Shown piece after piece: positions 1-6,109 of a DNA stretch of 11,334 bases; position 1 is the stretch's first letter, and the number at the start of each line of letters is the position of its first letter. The stretch is from Mycobacterium sp. Lineage in GTDB: Bacteria > Actinomycetota > Actinomycetes > Mycobacteriales > Mycobacteriaceae. The position numbers and the translations under genes were made by a program. The DNA lies in NCBI GenBank assembly GCA_025965815.1, contig JAOPWF010000364.1, positions 1-11,334 of the forward strand, in the 5' to 3' direction. The notes under the pieces were generated by a model that made no database searches, was not told the origin of the DNA, and was given only the letters and a program-made list of their open reading frames with translations.

Positions 1-56
1 CGCCCCATCCCGGAGGCGCCTCCGACGACGACCGCTGCGCTGTCCTTGATCTTCAC
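1..56 (-). CDS. Short-chain dehydrogenase/reductase (SDR), 5' end only
   Basis: Only the first 18 complete codons are inside the window; the gene continues past the left edge. The translated start, read from a GTG at 56, is VKIKDSAAVVVGGASGMG. It contains the glycine-rich cofactor loop GGASGMG after a short beta-strand, which is the typical opening of classical NAD(P)-dependent SDRs, including the 17-beta-HSD10-like group common in mycobacterial beta-oxidation clusters. An in-frame GTG at 68 is an alternative start. AGGGG at 72-68 lies 11 nt before the GTG at 56, which is long, so the start is uncertain. The gene diverges from the DUF35-thiolase operon and probably shares its control region. 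The substrate cannot be told from this fragment; a 3-hydroxyacyl-CoA or hydroxysteroid is a guess from context. Confidence 0.72.
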   Translation of the reverse strand, partial: MKIKDSAAVVVGGASGMG

Positions 57-123
57 GTGAACCCACACCCCTGTCTATTAGCAAAACCGGTGGTCCTCCT
101 ACGAGGTCGTTACTGTACATACA

Positions 124-142
124 AGTAGAGCCATCCTCTACT
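124..142. repeat. Perfect 7+7 bp inverted repeat, candidate operator
   Basis: AGTAGAG (124-130) and CTCTACT (136-142) are exact reverse complements separated by CCATC. The position between divergent genes and the dimer-like symmetry fit an operator for a TetR- or GntR-type regulator. The left arm plus spacer (CAAGTAGAGCCATCC, 122-136) recurs with a single base missing at 7443-7456 on the other strand, in front of the ferredoxin gene. The TCTACT hexamers could instead be -10 elements; the sequence alone does not separate the two readings. Confidence 0.5.
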
Positions 143-157
143 ATGTCGTCGGACGTT

Positions 158-173
158 ATGTTCCGAACATGTT
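158..173. repeat. Overlapping palindromes ATGTTCCGAACAT and AACATGTT
   Basis: ATGTTC and GAACAT (158-170) are exact reverse complements around one central C. AACATGTT (166-173) is an 8-bp palindrome sharing the right arm. Together they place three ATGTT-type half-sites in 16 bp, 42 nt before the ATG at 215. This resembles an operator in the 5' leader. It does not match the mycobacterial LexA box or the KstR consensus as I know them. Confidence 0.4.
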
Positions 174-205
174 GGCATCCGTGCGAACGATCGCCCGGTG
201 GTACC

Positions 206-210
206 GGAGG
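206..210 (+). promoter_or_regulatory. Ribosome binding site GGAGG deciding the start at 215
   Basis: GGAGG ends 4 nt before the ATG at 215 (an adjacent GTG is at 212). The upstream in-frame ATG at 143 has no purine-rich site before it and would put the palindromes at 158-173 inside the coding sequence. I therefore prefer 215. Confidence 0.65.
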
Positions 211-214
211 TGTG

Positions 215-1885
215 ATGACGGAAACCGGCCCCGATGAGCCGGTTCAGCGGCCGCTGCCGCAACCGACGCTCAGCAGCGAGCCGTTCTGGACCAGCGGAGC
301 CGACGGCCGGCTCCGGATCGCCCAATGCCAGACCTGCCGCCGCTACCACCACCCGCCGCAGCCGGTCTGTCCGGAGTGCCGTAGCGCCGAGGTGACGATG
401 ACGCCGGTGTCCGGACGGGCCACGGTCGCCGGGTTCACCGTGAATCATCAGCAGTGGCTGCCGAAGTTCCCGCCGCCCTACGTGGTCGCGGTGGTGACCA
501 TCGAGGAAGACCCGTCGGCGCGGCTCACCACGAACCTCGTCGGCTGTGATCTCGATGAGGTCGCCATCGGGATGCGGGTGCGGGTTGTTTTCGAGCAGCA
601 CGACCGGATGTGGGTCCCGCTGTTCGAACCCGATCCGGAGGCCACCGAGGCGGGGCCGGTTCCCGGGCCACGCGATCTCACCTCGGCGGTGCGGCCAATG
701 GTGTCCACCACCAAGTTTGAGGACAAGGTGGCGCTGACTGGGGTCGGCAGCTCGACCATCGGCCGGCGCCTGATGGTCGATCCGTTGTCACTGACCGTCG
801 CGGCGTGCCTTCGTGCCGTCGAGGACGCCGGCCTCGACCTGGGCGACATCGACGGCCTGGCCACCTATCCGGGCGGTCACGTCGGGGGCATGTCGGAGGG
901 CGGCGTCACCGCCCTGGAGGAGGCGCTGCGCATCCGGCCCACCTGGATCAATGGCGGCGGCGAAACGCCGGGGCCCAGCGGCAGCGTCGTGTCCGCCATG
1001 CTTGCCGTCGCGGCAGGCCTGTGCCGGCACGTGCTGTGCTTCCGCACGGTGTGGGAGTCGACTCACACCGCACTGGCCCGGCGCGGGACGATGCGGACCA
1101 GCGGCGGTCGGGCGTCGGGCATGTTCGAGTGGCGGTCGCCGTTCGGCGCCATGTCCGCCGCCAACTGGATCGGGGTGAACGCCTCGCACTACTTCTGGCG
1201 CTATGGCGGTGACCGCGCATCGACGCTGGCTCCCATCGCCCTGACGGCGCGGGCGAATGCGGCGCGCAATCCGGCCGCGATCTACCGCGACCCGTTGACC
1301 CTCGATGACTACCTCGCTGCGCGGATGATCAGCTCGCCGTTCGGCCTCTACGACTGCGACGTGCCGTGCGACGGGGCGATCGCGGTCGTCGTGTCGTCGA
1401 TCGACACCGCGGCCGACAGACCGAAGACCCCGGTGCTCGTCGAAGCGGTGGGCACCCAGGTGCTCGACCGGATCTCCTGGGATCAGGACACCCTCACCCA
1501 CGAACCACAGGTTTTCGGTCCCGCCGCGCATCTGTGGACCCGAACCAGCCTTCGGCCCGACGATGTCGACGTCGCCGAACTCTATGACGGGTTCACGTTC
1601 AACGCCGTGTCGTGGCTGGAGGCTCTCGGATTCTGCGGCATCGGGGAGGCGGCCGACTTCCTCGACGGTGGAACGACCATCGCCCTGGACGGGAAACTGC
1701 CGCTGAACACACATGGCGGTCAGCTCTCCGCCGGCCGAACCCACGGCTTCGGCTTTCTGGCCGAGGCGATGCACCAACTGCGCGGCGAGGCCGCCGGTCG
1801 CCAGGTCGCCGACGCCAAAGTGGCGGTCGTGACCACCGGTGGCGGCACACCCGGGGGAGCGCTGCTCCTGCGGCGGGGCGACTGA
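215..1885 (+). CDS. DUF35/OB-fold-thiolase fusion, Cys-less Ltp-type (probable acyl-CoA retro-aldolase)
   Basis: This 556-aa protein joins two modules. Residues about 20-140 are a DUF35-type domain: a zinc ribbon with C38-x2-C41 and C52-x2-C55 followed by an OB-fold-like region. Residues about 165-555 are a thiolase fold. The thiolase nucleophile site reads GPSG, with Gly253 where Cys is expected. The NEAF motif is replaced by YDGF (Tyr457), the GH motif reads GR (Arg508), and the C-terminal CxG site reads TTGGG. The Cys-His-Cys machinery is therefore gone, as in the steroid retro-aldolase Ltp2, where tyrosines act and a separate DUF35 partner (in ChsH2) is needed. Here both parts are in one chain. 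The likely role is C-C cleavage of a branched 3-hydroxyacyl-CoA to a ketone plus a short acyl-CoA; a non-catalytic lipid-carrier role is the alternative. The stop is 18 nt before the first dehydrogenase gene, so they are probably co-transcribed. Fold assignment is firm; substrate is unknown. Confidence 0.85.
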   Translation: MTETGPDEPVQRPLPQPTLSSEPFWTSGADGRLRIAQCQTCRRYHHPPQPVCPECRSAEVTMTPVSGRATVAGFTVNHQQWLPKFPPPYVVAVVTIEEDPSARLTTNLVGCDLDEVAIGMRVRVVFEQHDRMWVPLFEPDPEATEAGPVPGPRDLTSAVRPMVSTTKFEDKVALTGVGSSTIGRRLMVDPLSLTVAACLRAVEDAGLDLGDIDGLATYPGGHVGGMSEGGVTALEEALRIRPTWINGGGETPGPSGSVVSAMLAVAAGLCRHVLCFRTVWESTHTALARRGTMRTSGGRASGMFEWRSPFGAMSAANWIGVNASHYFWRYGGDRASTLAPIALTARANAARNPAAIYRDPLTLDDYLAARMISSPFGLYDCDVPCDGAIAVVVSSIDTAADRPKTPVLVEAVGTQVLDRISWDQDTLTHEPQVFGPAAHLWTRTSLRPDDVDVAELYDGFTFNAVSWLEALGFCGIGEAADFLDGGTTIALDGKLPLNTHGGQLSAGRTHGFGFLAEAMHQLRGEAAGRQVADAKVAVVTTGGGTPGGALLLRRGD

Positions 1886-1903
1886 GACCCAGAACGGAGC
1901 ACC

Positions 1904-3103
1904 ATGAAGTTGGACCAGGACCCCGAGATCGACCAGTTCCGTTCCGAGGTCACAGATTTCATCGAAACGCATCGCCCCGCGGTGCAGACGATGGGCAGAG
2001 CGGGCGTGCGCGCCCCCGATCCCGACGACATCCCCGCGCTGCGGAAATGGACCGCCCAACTCTTCGAAGCGGGGTACGTCGGCGCCGACTGGCCCGCCGA
2101 GTGGGGCGGCGGGGGCCGCAAGGACCCGATCCGCGCGATGGTCGTCGCCGAGGAAATGGCGAGGGCGCGGCTGCCCACACCGATCGGCGCCGGCCTGCTG
2201 GCCGCCGCGGCTCTGATTCACTACGGACGCCGCGACCAGCAGCAACGGTATCTGCCCCGGATCCGGACCGGCGAGGACATCTGGTGTCAGCTGTTCAGCG
2301 AGCCCAGTGCGGGCAGCGACCTCGCAAGCCTGTCCACCCGAGCGCGTCGCGACGGCGATGACTTCGTCGTCGACGGGCAGAAGGTGTGGACAACCAACGG
2401 CCAGCACGCTGAGCTCGGCTATCTGCTGGCCCGAACAAATCCCGACGTGCCCAAACACGCGGGCATCACCGCGTTCGTGCTGGACATGACGAGCCCGGGC
2501 GTCGACGTGCGGCCGCTGCGCGAGATCACCGGCACCAGCGACTTCAACGAAGTCTTCTTCGACGCGGTCCGGATACCCGAGGACAACGTCCTCGGCGCGG
2601 TCGACGAAGGCTGGACGGTGGCCACCACGAGCCTCGCCGAGGAGCGCTCCAGCGTGGGCACGGCCGGCATCGTCACGCTCCGTGCTCTCCGCGACGCGGT
2701 GGCGATGGCCCGGACGCTGCGGCGGTGCGGGCGTCCGGCCCTGATGAATGACGCGGTGCGCCAAGAGATCGGCCGGCTGCACGCGGCCGCACGCGTTAAC
2801 ATTCGGCTGGGCCAGTACAACCTGTCGCGCACGTTGAGCGGTAGCTCCGACCCCGGCGACGCCCCCCTGGCCAAGGTGCTCTACAGCGAGACCAACCTGG
2901 CGCTGACCGAATTCGGGCTGGGACTGCAGGAGACCGATGCGCTGCTCACCGATGAGGACCCGGGCGCGGTGGCCGGCGGCTGGTGGCAGGACGCCTTCCT
3001 GTACGCGCGGGCCCTGACGATCGCCGGCGGTGCCAACGAGGTGCTGCGCAACGTCATCGCCGAGCGGTCGCTGGGATTGCCCAGGGAGCCCAGAGGTTCC
3101 TGA
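1904..3103 (+). CDS. Acyl-CoA dehydrogenase, alpha-type (catalytic) subunit, FadE family
   Basis: This 399-aa flavoprotein of the acyl-CoA dehydrogenase family would oxidise an acyl-CoA to the 2-enoyl-CoA in the cytoplasm. The N-terminal helical domain is followed by the family signature FSEPSAGSD (131-139), the beta-domain segment GQKVWTTNGQHAE (158-170) and a C-terminal GGANEVLRNVIAERSLGLP (375-393). The usual catalytic Glu position before that glycine motif is Gly. LAEERSSV (244-251) supplies Glu246/Glu247 at the alternative isovaleryl-CoA dehydrogenase-like position, which is also used by the ChsE4-type subunits of mycobacterial heteromeric dehydrogenases (from memory). I infer this is the subunit that carries the base. 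A GGAG sequence ends 4 nt before the ATG. The next gene, 65 nt downstream, is a second dehydrogenase-like chain, so an alpha2beta2 complex is likely. The substrate is unknown; bulky ring-bearing CoA esters are typical of such pairs. Confidence 0.92.
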   Translation: MKLDQDPEIDQFRSEVTDFIETHRPAVQTMGRAGVRAPDPDDIPALRKWTAQLFEAGYVGADWPAEWGGGGRKDPIRAMVVAEEMARARLPTPIGAGLLAAAALIHYGRRDQQQRYLPRIRTGEDIWCQLFSEPSAGSDLASLSTRARRDGDDFVVDGQKVWTTNGQHAELGYLLARTNPDVPKHAGITAFVLDMTSPGVDVRPLREITGTSDFNEVFFDAVRIPEDNVLGAVDEGWTVATTSLAEERSSVGTAGIVTLRALRDAVAMARTLRRCGRPALMNDAVRQEIGRLHAAARVNIRLGQYNLSRTLSGSSDPGDAPLAKVLYSETNLALTEFGLGLQETDALLTDEDPGAVAGGWWQDAFLYARALTIAGGANEVLRNVIAERSLGLPREPRGS

Positions 3104-3168
3104 CGGGTCGCACCGACTGCCGGGCACTGGGGGTGCCGCCTCGACCAACAACGCTTCGGAGGTAAACC

Positions 3169-4302
3169 GTGGATTTCAGCATGAGCGATGAGCAACGGAT
3201 GCTGATCGACAGCACCCGCCAGTTGCTGGCCCGCGATTCACCGATGACACGGGTGCGCGAACTGGCCGATCAGGCGCAGCGTGGTTACGACGAGCGTGTC
3301 TGGCAGCGGGGCGCCGAACTGGGCTGGCCCGCGTTGCTCGTCGGGGAGGAGTACGACGGACTGGGCCGCGACCTGGTGGACCTCGCCCTGATCGCCGAGG
3401 AGCACGGCAGGACGGTGCAGCCCGGTCCGCTGATCGGCAATGCCCTTGTCGCGGTGGCGATCTCCCAGTCCGGTAACGACAACCTGCGCGCACAGGTGCT
3501 GCCGATGCTGGCCAGCGGCGAGGCGGTGGCCGCGTGGGCCTTCGCGGAGTCGCGCCAGCCGTGGGATGTCGACGGCCTGTGCGCGGTGGCCACCGAAGAG
3601 GCCGATGGGTTTCGGCTGCAGGGCATCAAGACCGCGGTGCAGGACGCCGAGACCGCCAGCTGGATCCTGGTGACGGCGCGGCTGGGCGGGCGCCTGGCGC
3701 AGTTCCTCGTCGACCGGCACTCGGCCGGGCTGAGCGTGCGCCGTCAACGCACGATGGACATCACCCGCCGCTTCGACGAGGTCTCCCTCGACGATGTGGC
3801 GGTTCCACGGTCGGCGCTGCTGCATGCCGGCGATCCCGCGGAAGCGGCGCTCGTACACCAGAATCTTTGTGGCGCTGTGCTTGTCAGCGCCGAAAGCGTC
3901 GGCGTCGGTGCGGCCGTGCTGGCGATGTCGGTTGAGTACGCGAAGCTGCGTGTCCAGTTCGGCCGGCCCATCGGCAGTTTCCAAGCCGTCAAACACAAAT
4001 GCGCGACGATGCGGATGTGGCTGCAGGCGTCGCGGGCGGCCACCTACTATGCGGCGATGGCCGTCGCGGCCGACGCCGCTGACGCCGAGGAAGCCGCCAG
4101 TGTCGCGAAGGCCTACACCTCATCGGCGATCGCCGATCTGACCAGCGAGGCCCTGCAGGTGCACGGCGGAATCGGCTTCACCTGGGAACACGACCTCCAT
4201 CTCTATCACCGCCGCGCTAAGGCCAACCAGGTGCTGTTCGGCGATCCGTACCTGCACCATGAGCGCCTCGCAGCGGCGCTGGAATCAGCGACGCAGTCCT
4301 GA
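3169..4302 (+). CDS. Acyl-CoA dehydrogenase, beta-type (partner) subunit, FadE family
   Basis: This 377-aa acyl-CoA dehydrogenase-like protein opens with MDFSMSDEQRMLIDSTRQLL, typical of the family. It carries the flavin-contact stretch RVQFGRPIGSFQAVKHK (261-277) and QVHGGIGFTWEHDLHLYHRR (330-349). The middle domain is degenerate: the FSEPxxGSD signature is replaced by AFAESRQPWD (124-133), and the Glu-Arg pair used as alternative base in the preceding subunit is absent around residues 228-250. This is the pattern of the second chain in mycobacterial heteromeric dehydrogenases, which contributes to FAD binding while its partner supplies the base. The GTG start has GGAGG (3158-3162) with a 6-nt spacer. 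The gene ends the plus-strand operon and meets the convergent esterase gene after 7 bp. Function is inferred from pairing. Confidence 0.9.
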   Translation: MDFSMSDEQRMLIDSTRQLLARDSPMTRVRELADQAQRGYDERVWQRGAELGWPALLVGEEYDGLGRDLVDLALIAEEHGRTVQPGPLIGNALVAVAISQSGNDNLRAQVLPMLASGEAVAAWAFAESRQPWDVDGLCAVATEEADGFRLQGIKTAVQDAETASWILVTARLGGRLAQFLVDRHSAGLSVRRQRTMDITRRFDEVSLDDVAVPRSALLHAGDPAEAALVHQNLCGAVLVSAESVGVGAAVLAMSVEYAKLRVQFGRPIGSFQAVKHKCATMRMWLQASRAATYYAAMAVAADAADAEEAASVAKAYTSSAIADLTSEALQVHGGIGFTWEHDLHLYHRRAKANQVLFGDPYLHHERLAAALESATQS

Positions 4303-4313
4303 TCGGGTATCAG
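4299..4313. repeat. Short inverted repeat spanning two convergent stop codons
   Basis: CTGAT (4299-4303) and ATCAG (4309-4313) pair across CGGGT. The plus-strand TGA and the minus-strand TGA lie one in each arm. A 5-bp stem without a U-tract is weak; it might help bidirectional termination but could just reflect the facing stop codons. No stronger terminator is visible between these two operons. Confidence 0.2.
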
Positions 4314-5233
4314 CCGAACTGGCGGCCCAACCAGTCGGCGGTGTCACGCTCGGCGCATTTGACTACCGCGGCGTCGGGGAACACATGGAAGCCGTGCACG
4401 GCGCCGGCGTAGACGTGCAGTTCGGTGGGTACATCCGACCGGCACAGTCGCGCGGCGAAATCGATCGACTCGTCCCGCAGGCAGTCGATGGTGCCGACAC
4501 TGATGAATGTCGGCGGCAGACCGGCCAGGTCCGTGGCCCACGCCGGCGCCGCGTCCGGTGGCACGTCGGCGGTGCCGTACCGGTCCCCGAGATAGCTGCG
4601 CCAGCCGAATGCGTTGGATTCGCGACTCCACATCGGCAGGCCGTCGATGACACCCGATGGGGTTAGGCCGCGATCATCGAGCATCGGGTATTCCAGGTAT
4701 TGAAAGGCCACCGGGACATCCGCGCGGCCGCGCGACCGCAGTGCGAGACCGGCGGCCAGCGCGCCGCCGGCGCTTCGTCCGCCGATCCCGATCCGCTGCG
4801 CGTCGATCTGCAGATCGCCGGCGCGCTCGAAAATGTACCGCAACCCGGTCTCGCAGTCGTCCAGCGGTGCAGGGTAGGGCGATTCGGGTGCCAGTCGGTA
4901 CTCGACGCTCACACAGACACAGCCCAGCGAGCGGCACCACTCGGTCAGGCGCGTGTCGTCCATGTAGCGGTTGCCGATCACCATCCCGCCGCCGTGCATC
5001 CAATACAGCACCGGAAGCTCGCCGACGGCGCCGTCCGGGCGCAGAACAGTCAGGCAGACGTCACCCGGGTTCGTGGTGAGCTCGACACGTGAAACACCCG
5101 GCGCGGATTCGGGCTGGAACACGGTGGAGCACCGCATCATCGGCAATGTGTCGGCGGAGAAGTCGAAATCCGGTATGTGCTTCAAACATTCGGCGATCTC
5201 AGGATCAATGCCGTCGGCTCGGGTCACGGCCAT
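4310..5233 (-). CDS. Alpha/beta-hydrolase of the hormone-sensitive-lipase (HSL) family, esterase/lipase
   Basis: This 307-aa serine hydrolase would cleave a carboxylic ester or lactone in the cytoplasm; no signal peptide is visible. The oxyanion-hole motif HGGG is at 80-83 and YRLAPE at 112-117. The nucleophile elbow GRSAG holds Ser154. Asp250, in TIDCLRDES, and His280, in AGAVHGFHVFP, complete the triad at HSL spacing. GRSAG instead of the common GDSAG is an oddity. The start ATG at 5233 overlaps the stop of the upstream SDR (TGATG), indicating translational coupling; an open frame extends further upstream but lies inside the SDR gene. It is the last gene of a thiolase-SDR-esterase operon. 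Mycobacterial Lip proteins of this family have varied substrates, so none is assigned. Confidence 0.9.
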   Translation of the reverse strand: MAVTRADGIDPEIAECLKHIPDFDFSADTLPMMRCSTVFQPESAPGVSRVELTTNPGDVCLTVLRPDGAVGELPVLYWMHGGGMVIGNRYMDDTRLTEWCRSLGCVCVSVEYRLAPESPYPAPLDDCETGLRYIFERAGDLQIDAQRIGIGGRSAGGALAAGLALRSRGRADVPVAFQYLEYPMLDDRGLTPSGVIDGLPMWSRESNAFGWRSYLGDRYGTADVPPDAAPAWATDLAGLPPTFISVGTIDCLRDESIDFAARLCRSDVPTELHVYAGAVHGFHVFPDAAVVKCAERDTADWLGRQFG

Positions 5234-6069
5234 CAACCCACACCCATCATGTGTCTGCCCGCACCGACGAGCCCACCGTCGACGCGGATGTCGCAGCCGG
5301 AGATGAATGCCGCGGCGTCGGACTCGAGAAAGGCCACCGCAGCGGCGATGTCCTCGGGGCGGCCGGGTAGCGGCCGGTCGGGGCGTTTCACCGGCGTCAC
5401 GTCGATCATGAGCGGAATGACCGGTTGACGTTCGAGCTCCATTCTGCCCATCGGTGTGTCGATCAGGCCGGGCGAGATGGCCACGGTGCGTCCACGTTTC
5501 GCGCCCCACGGCGCGGCCAAACGCTCGACCAGCCGGACGACACCGCGCTTGGCCAGAACATAGGCTGTCGCACTGTCCAGAGGGTGTCCCAGGGCCGACT
5601 CGATGGCGGTGAAAAACCCGTCGGCCAGCGGATCGTCGAGCAGCTTCTCCGCGGCGGCCGCAACGTCGCTGTACCCGGCGATCGAGCCGATCAGGATCGC
5701 TGAACTGCCCGGGGTGACGAGGGGGAACAGCGCATCGGTGATCCGCGCCGAGCCCGCCAAGTCCACGTCCAGTACGGTGCGCGCGTCTGCCATCTCCGGC
5801 GAGACACCCGCGGTGTGCACGAGGCAGCGGAAGCGGCCAATGGCCTGCACCCGCTCGGCGACCCCCGCGATGTCAGCCGCGGATGTCACATCACATCGGA
5901 GTGTCTCCACCCGGGCCCCGTGCGCGCTCAACGCGGCGCGAGCCTGATCGAGTTGCTCCTCGTCGAGGTCCACCAGCAGCAGGCGTCCGCGGTCAGCCAA
6001 CGCGCGTGCACAGGCCAACCCCATTCCGCCCGCACCACCCGTGATCACCACAATCTCGTCAAAAGCCAT
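5233..6069 (-). CDS. SDR oxidoreductase, 3-alpha-hydroxysteroid-dehydrogenase-like
   Basis: This 278-aa classical SDR has the cofactor loop TGGAGGMG at 10-17 and acidic residues Asp34/Asp36 after the second strand, favouring NAD(H) over NADP(H). The catalytic residues are Ser129 (in GSIAG) and Tyr170-x3-Lys174 (YVLAK). The Ser-Tyr distance is 41 residues against about 13 in ordinary SDRs. The insertion (about 133-165) resembles that of the Comamonas 3-alpha-HSD/carbonyl reductase, so a hydroxysteroid or similar alicyclic alcohol/ketone is a reasonable guess. The usual NNAG reads HTAG (85-88), and the Asn of the catalytic tetrad appears to be Asp103 (VDLAGS). AGAGG lies close before the ATG. 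The upstream thiolase ends 40 nt away and the downstream esterase overlaps by one base. Confidence 0.88.
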   Translation of the reverse strand: MAFDEIVVITGGAGGMGLACARALADRGRLLLVDLDEEQLDQARAALSAHGARVETLRCDVTSAADIAGVAERVQAIGRFRCLVHTAGVSPEMADARTVLDVDLAGSARITDALFPLVTPGSSAILIGSIAGYSDVAAAAEKLLDDPLADGFFTAIESALGHPLDSATAYVLAKRGVVRLVERLAAPWGAKRGRTVAISPGLIDTPMGRMELERQPVIPLMIDVTPVKRPDRPLPGRPEDIAAAVAFLESDAAAFISGCDIRVDGGLVGAGRHMMGVG

Positions 6070-6109
6070 CGTGACCTCTCGTCGTTGAAGGATCCTTGCC
6101 GCGGCGGCA

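Larger units (their letters stand above)
57..214. promoter_or_regulatory. Divergent control region between SDR and DUF35-thiolase genes
   Basis: This 158-bp stretch separates two divergent genes and is visibly more AT-rich than its flanks. It holds a perfect 19-bp inverted repeat (124-142), a 10-bp repeat TGTACATACA (114-123) and overlapping palindromes at 158-173. A possible plus-strand promoter is TGTACA (114-119), 17 nt, TCTACT (137-142), with an overlapping TANNNT hexamer TACTAT at 139-144. The AGTAGA arm read on the minus strand gives the same TCTACT hexamer towards the SDR. I infer control by a local repressor or activator; no regulator gene is in the window. Confidence 0.5.

Noticed and set aside
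143..214. N-terminal extension of the DUF35-thiolase from the ATG at 143
   Set aside because: No ribosome site before 143, the segment contains palindromes, and GGAGG precedes the ATG at 215.
788..3151. 787-codon open frame on the minus strand
   Set aside because: It lies antisense to the DUF35-thiolase and first acyl-CoA dehydrogenase genes, has no recognisable motif, and is the usual by-product of high-GC codon bias.
3238..3996. 252-codon open frame on the minus strand
   Set aside because: Antisense shadow of the beta-type acyl-CoA dehydrogenase; no motifs.
5234..5509. 92-residue upstream extension of the esterase
   Set aside because: It lies wholly inside the SDR gene and is basic and low-information; the start at 5233 gives a standard HSL-family length with TGATG coupling.
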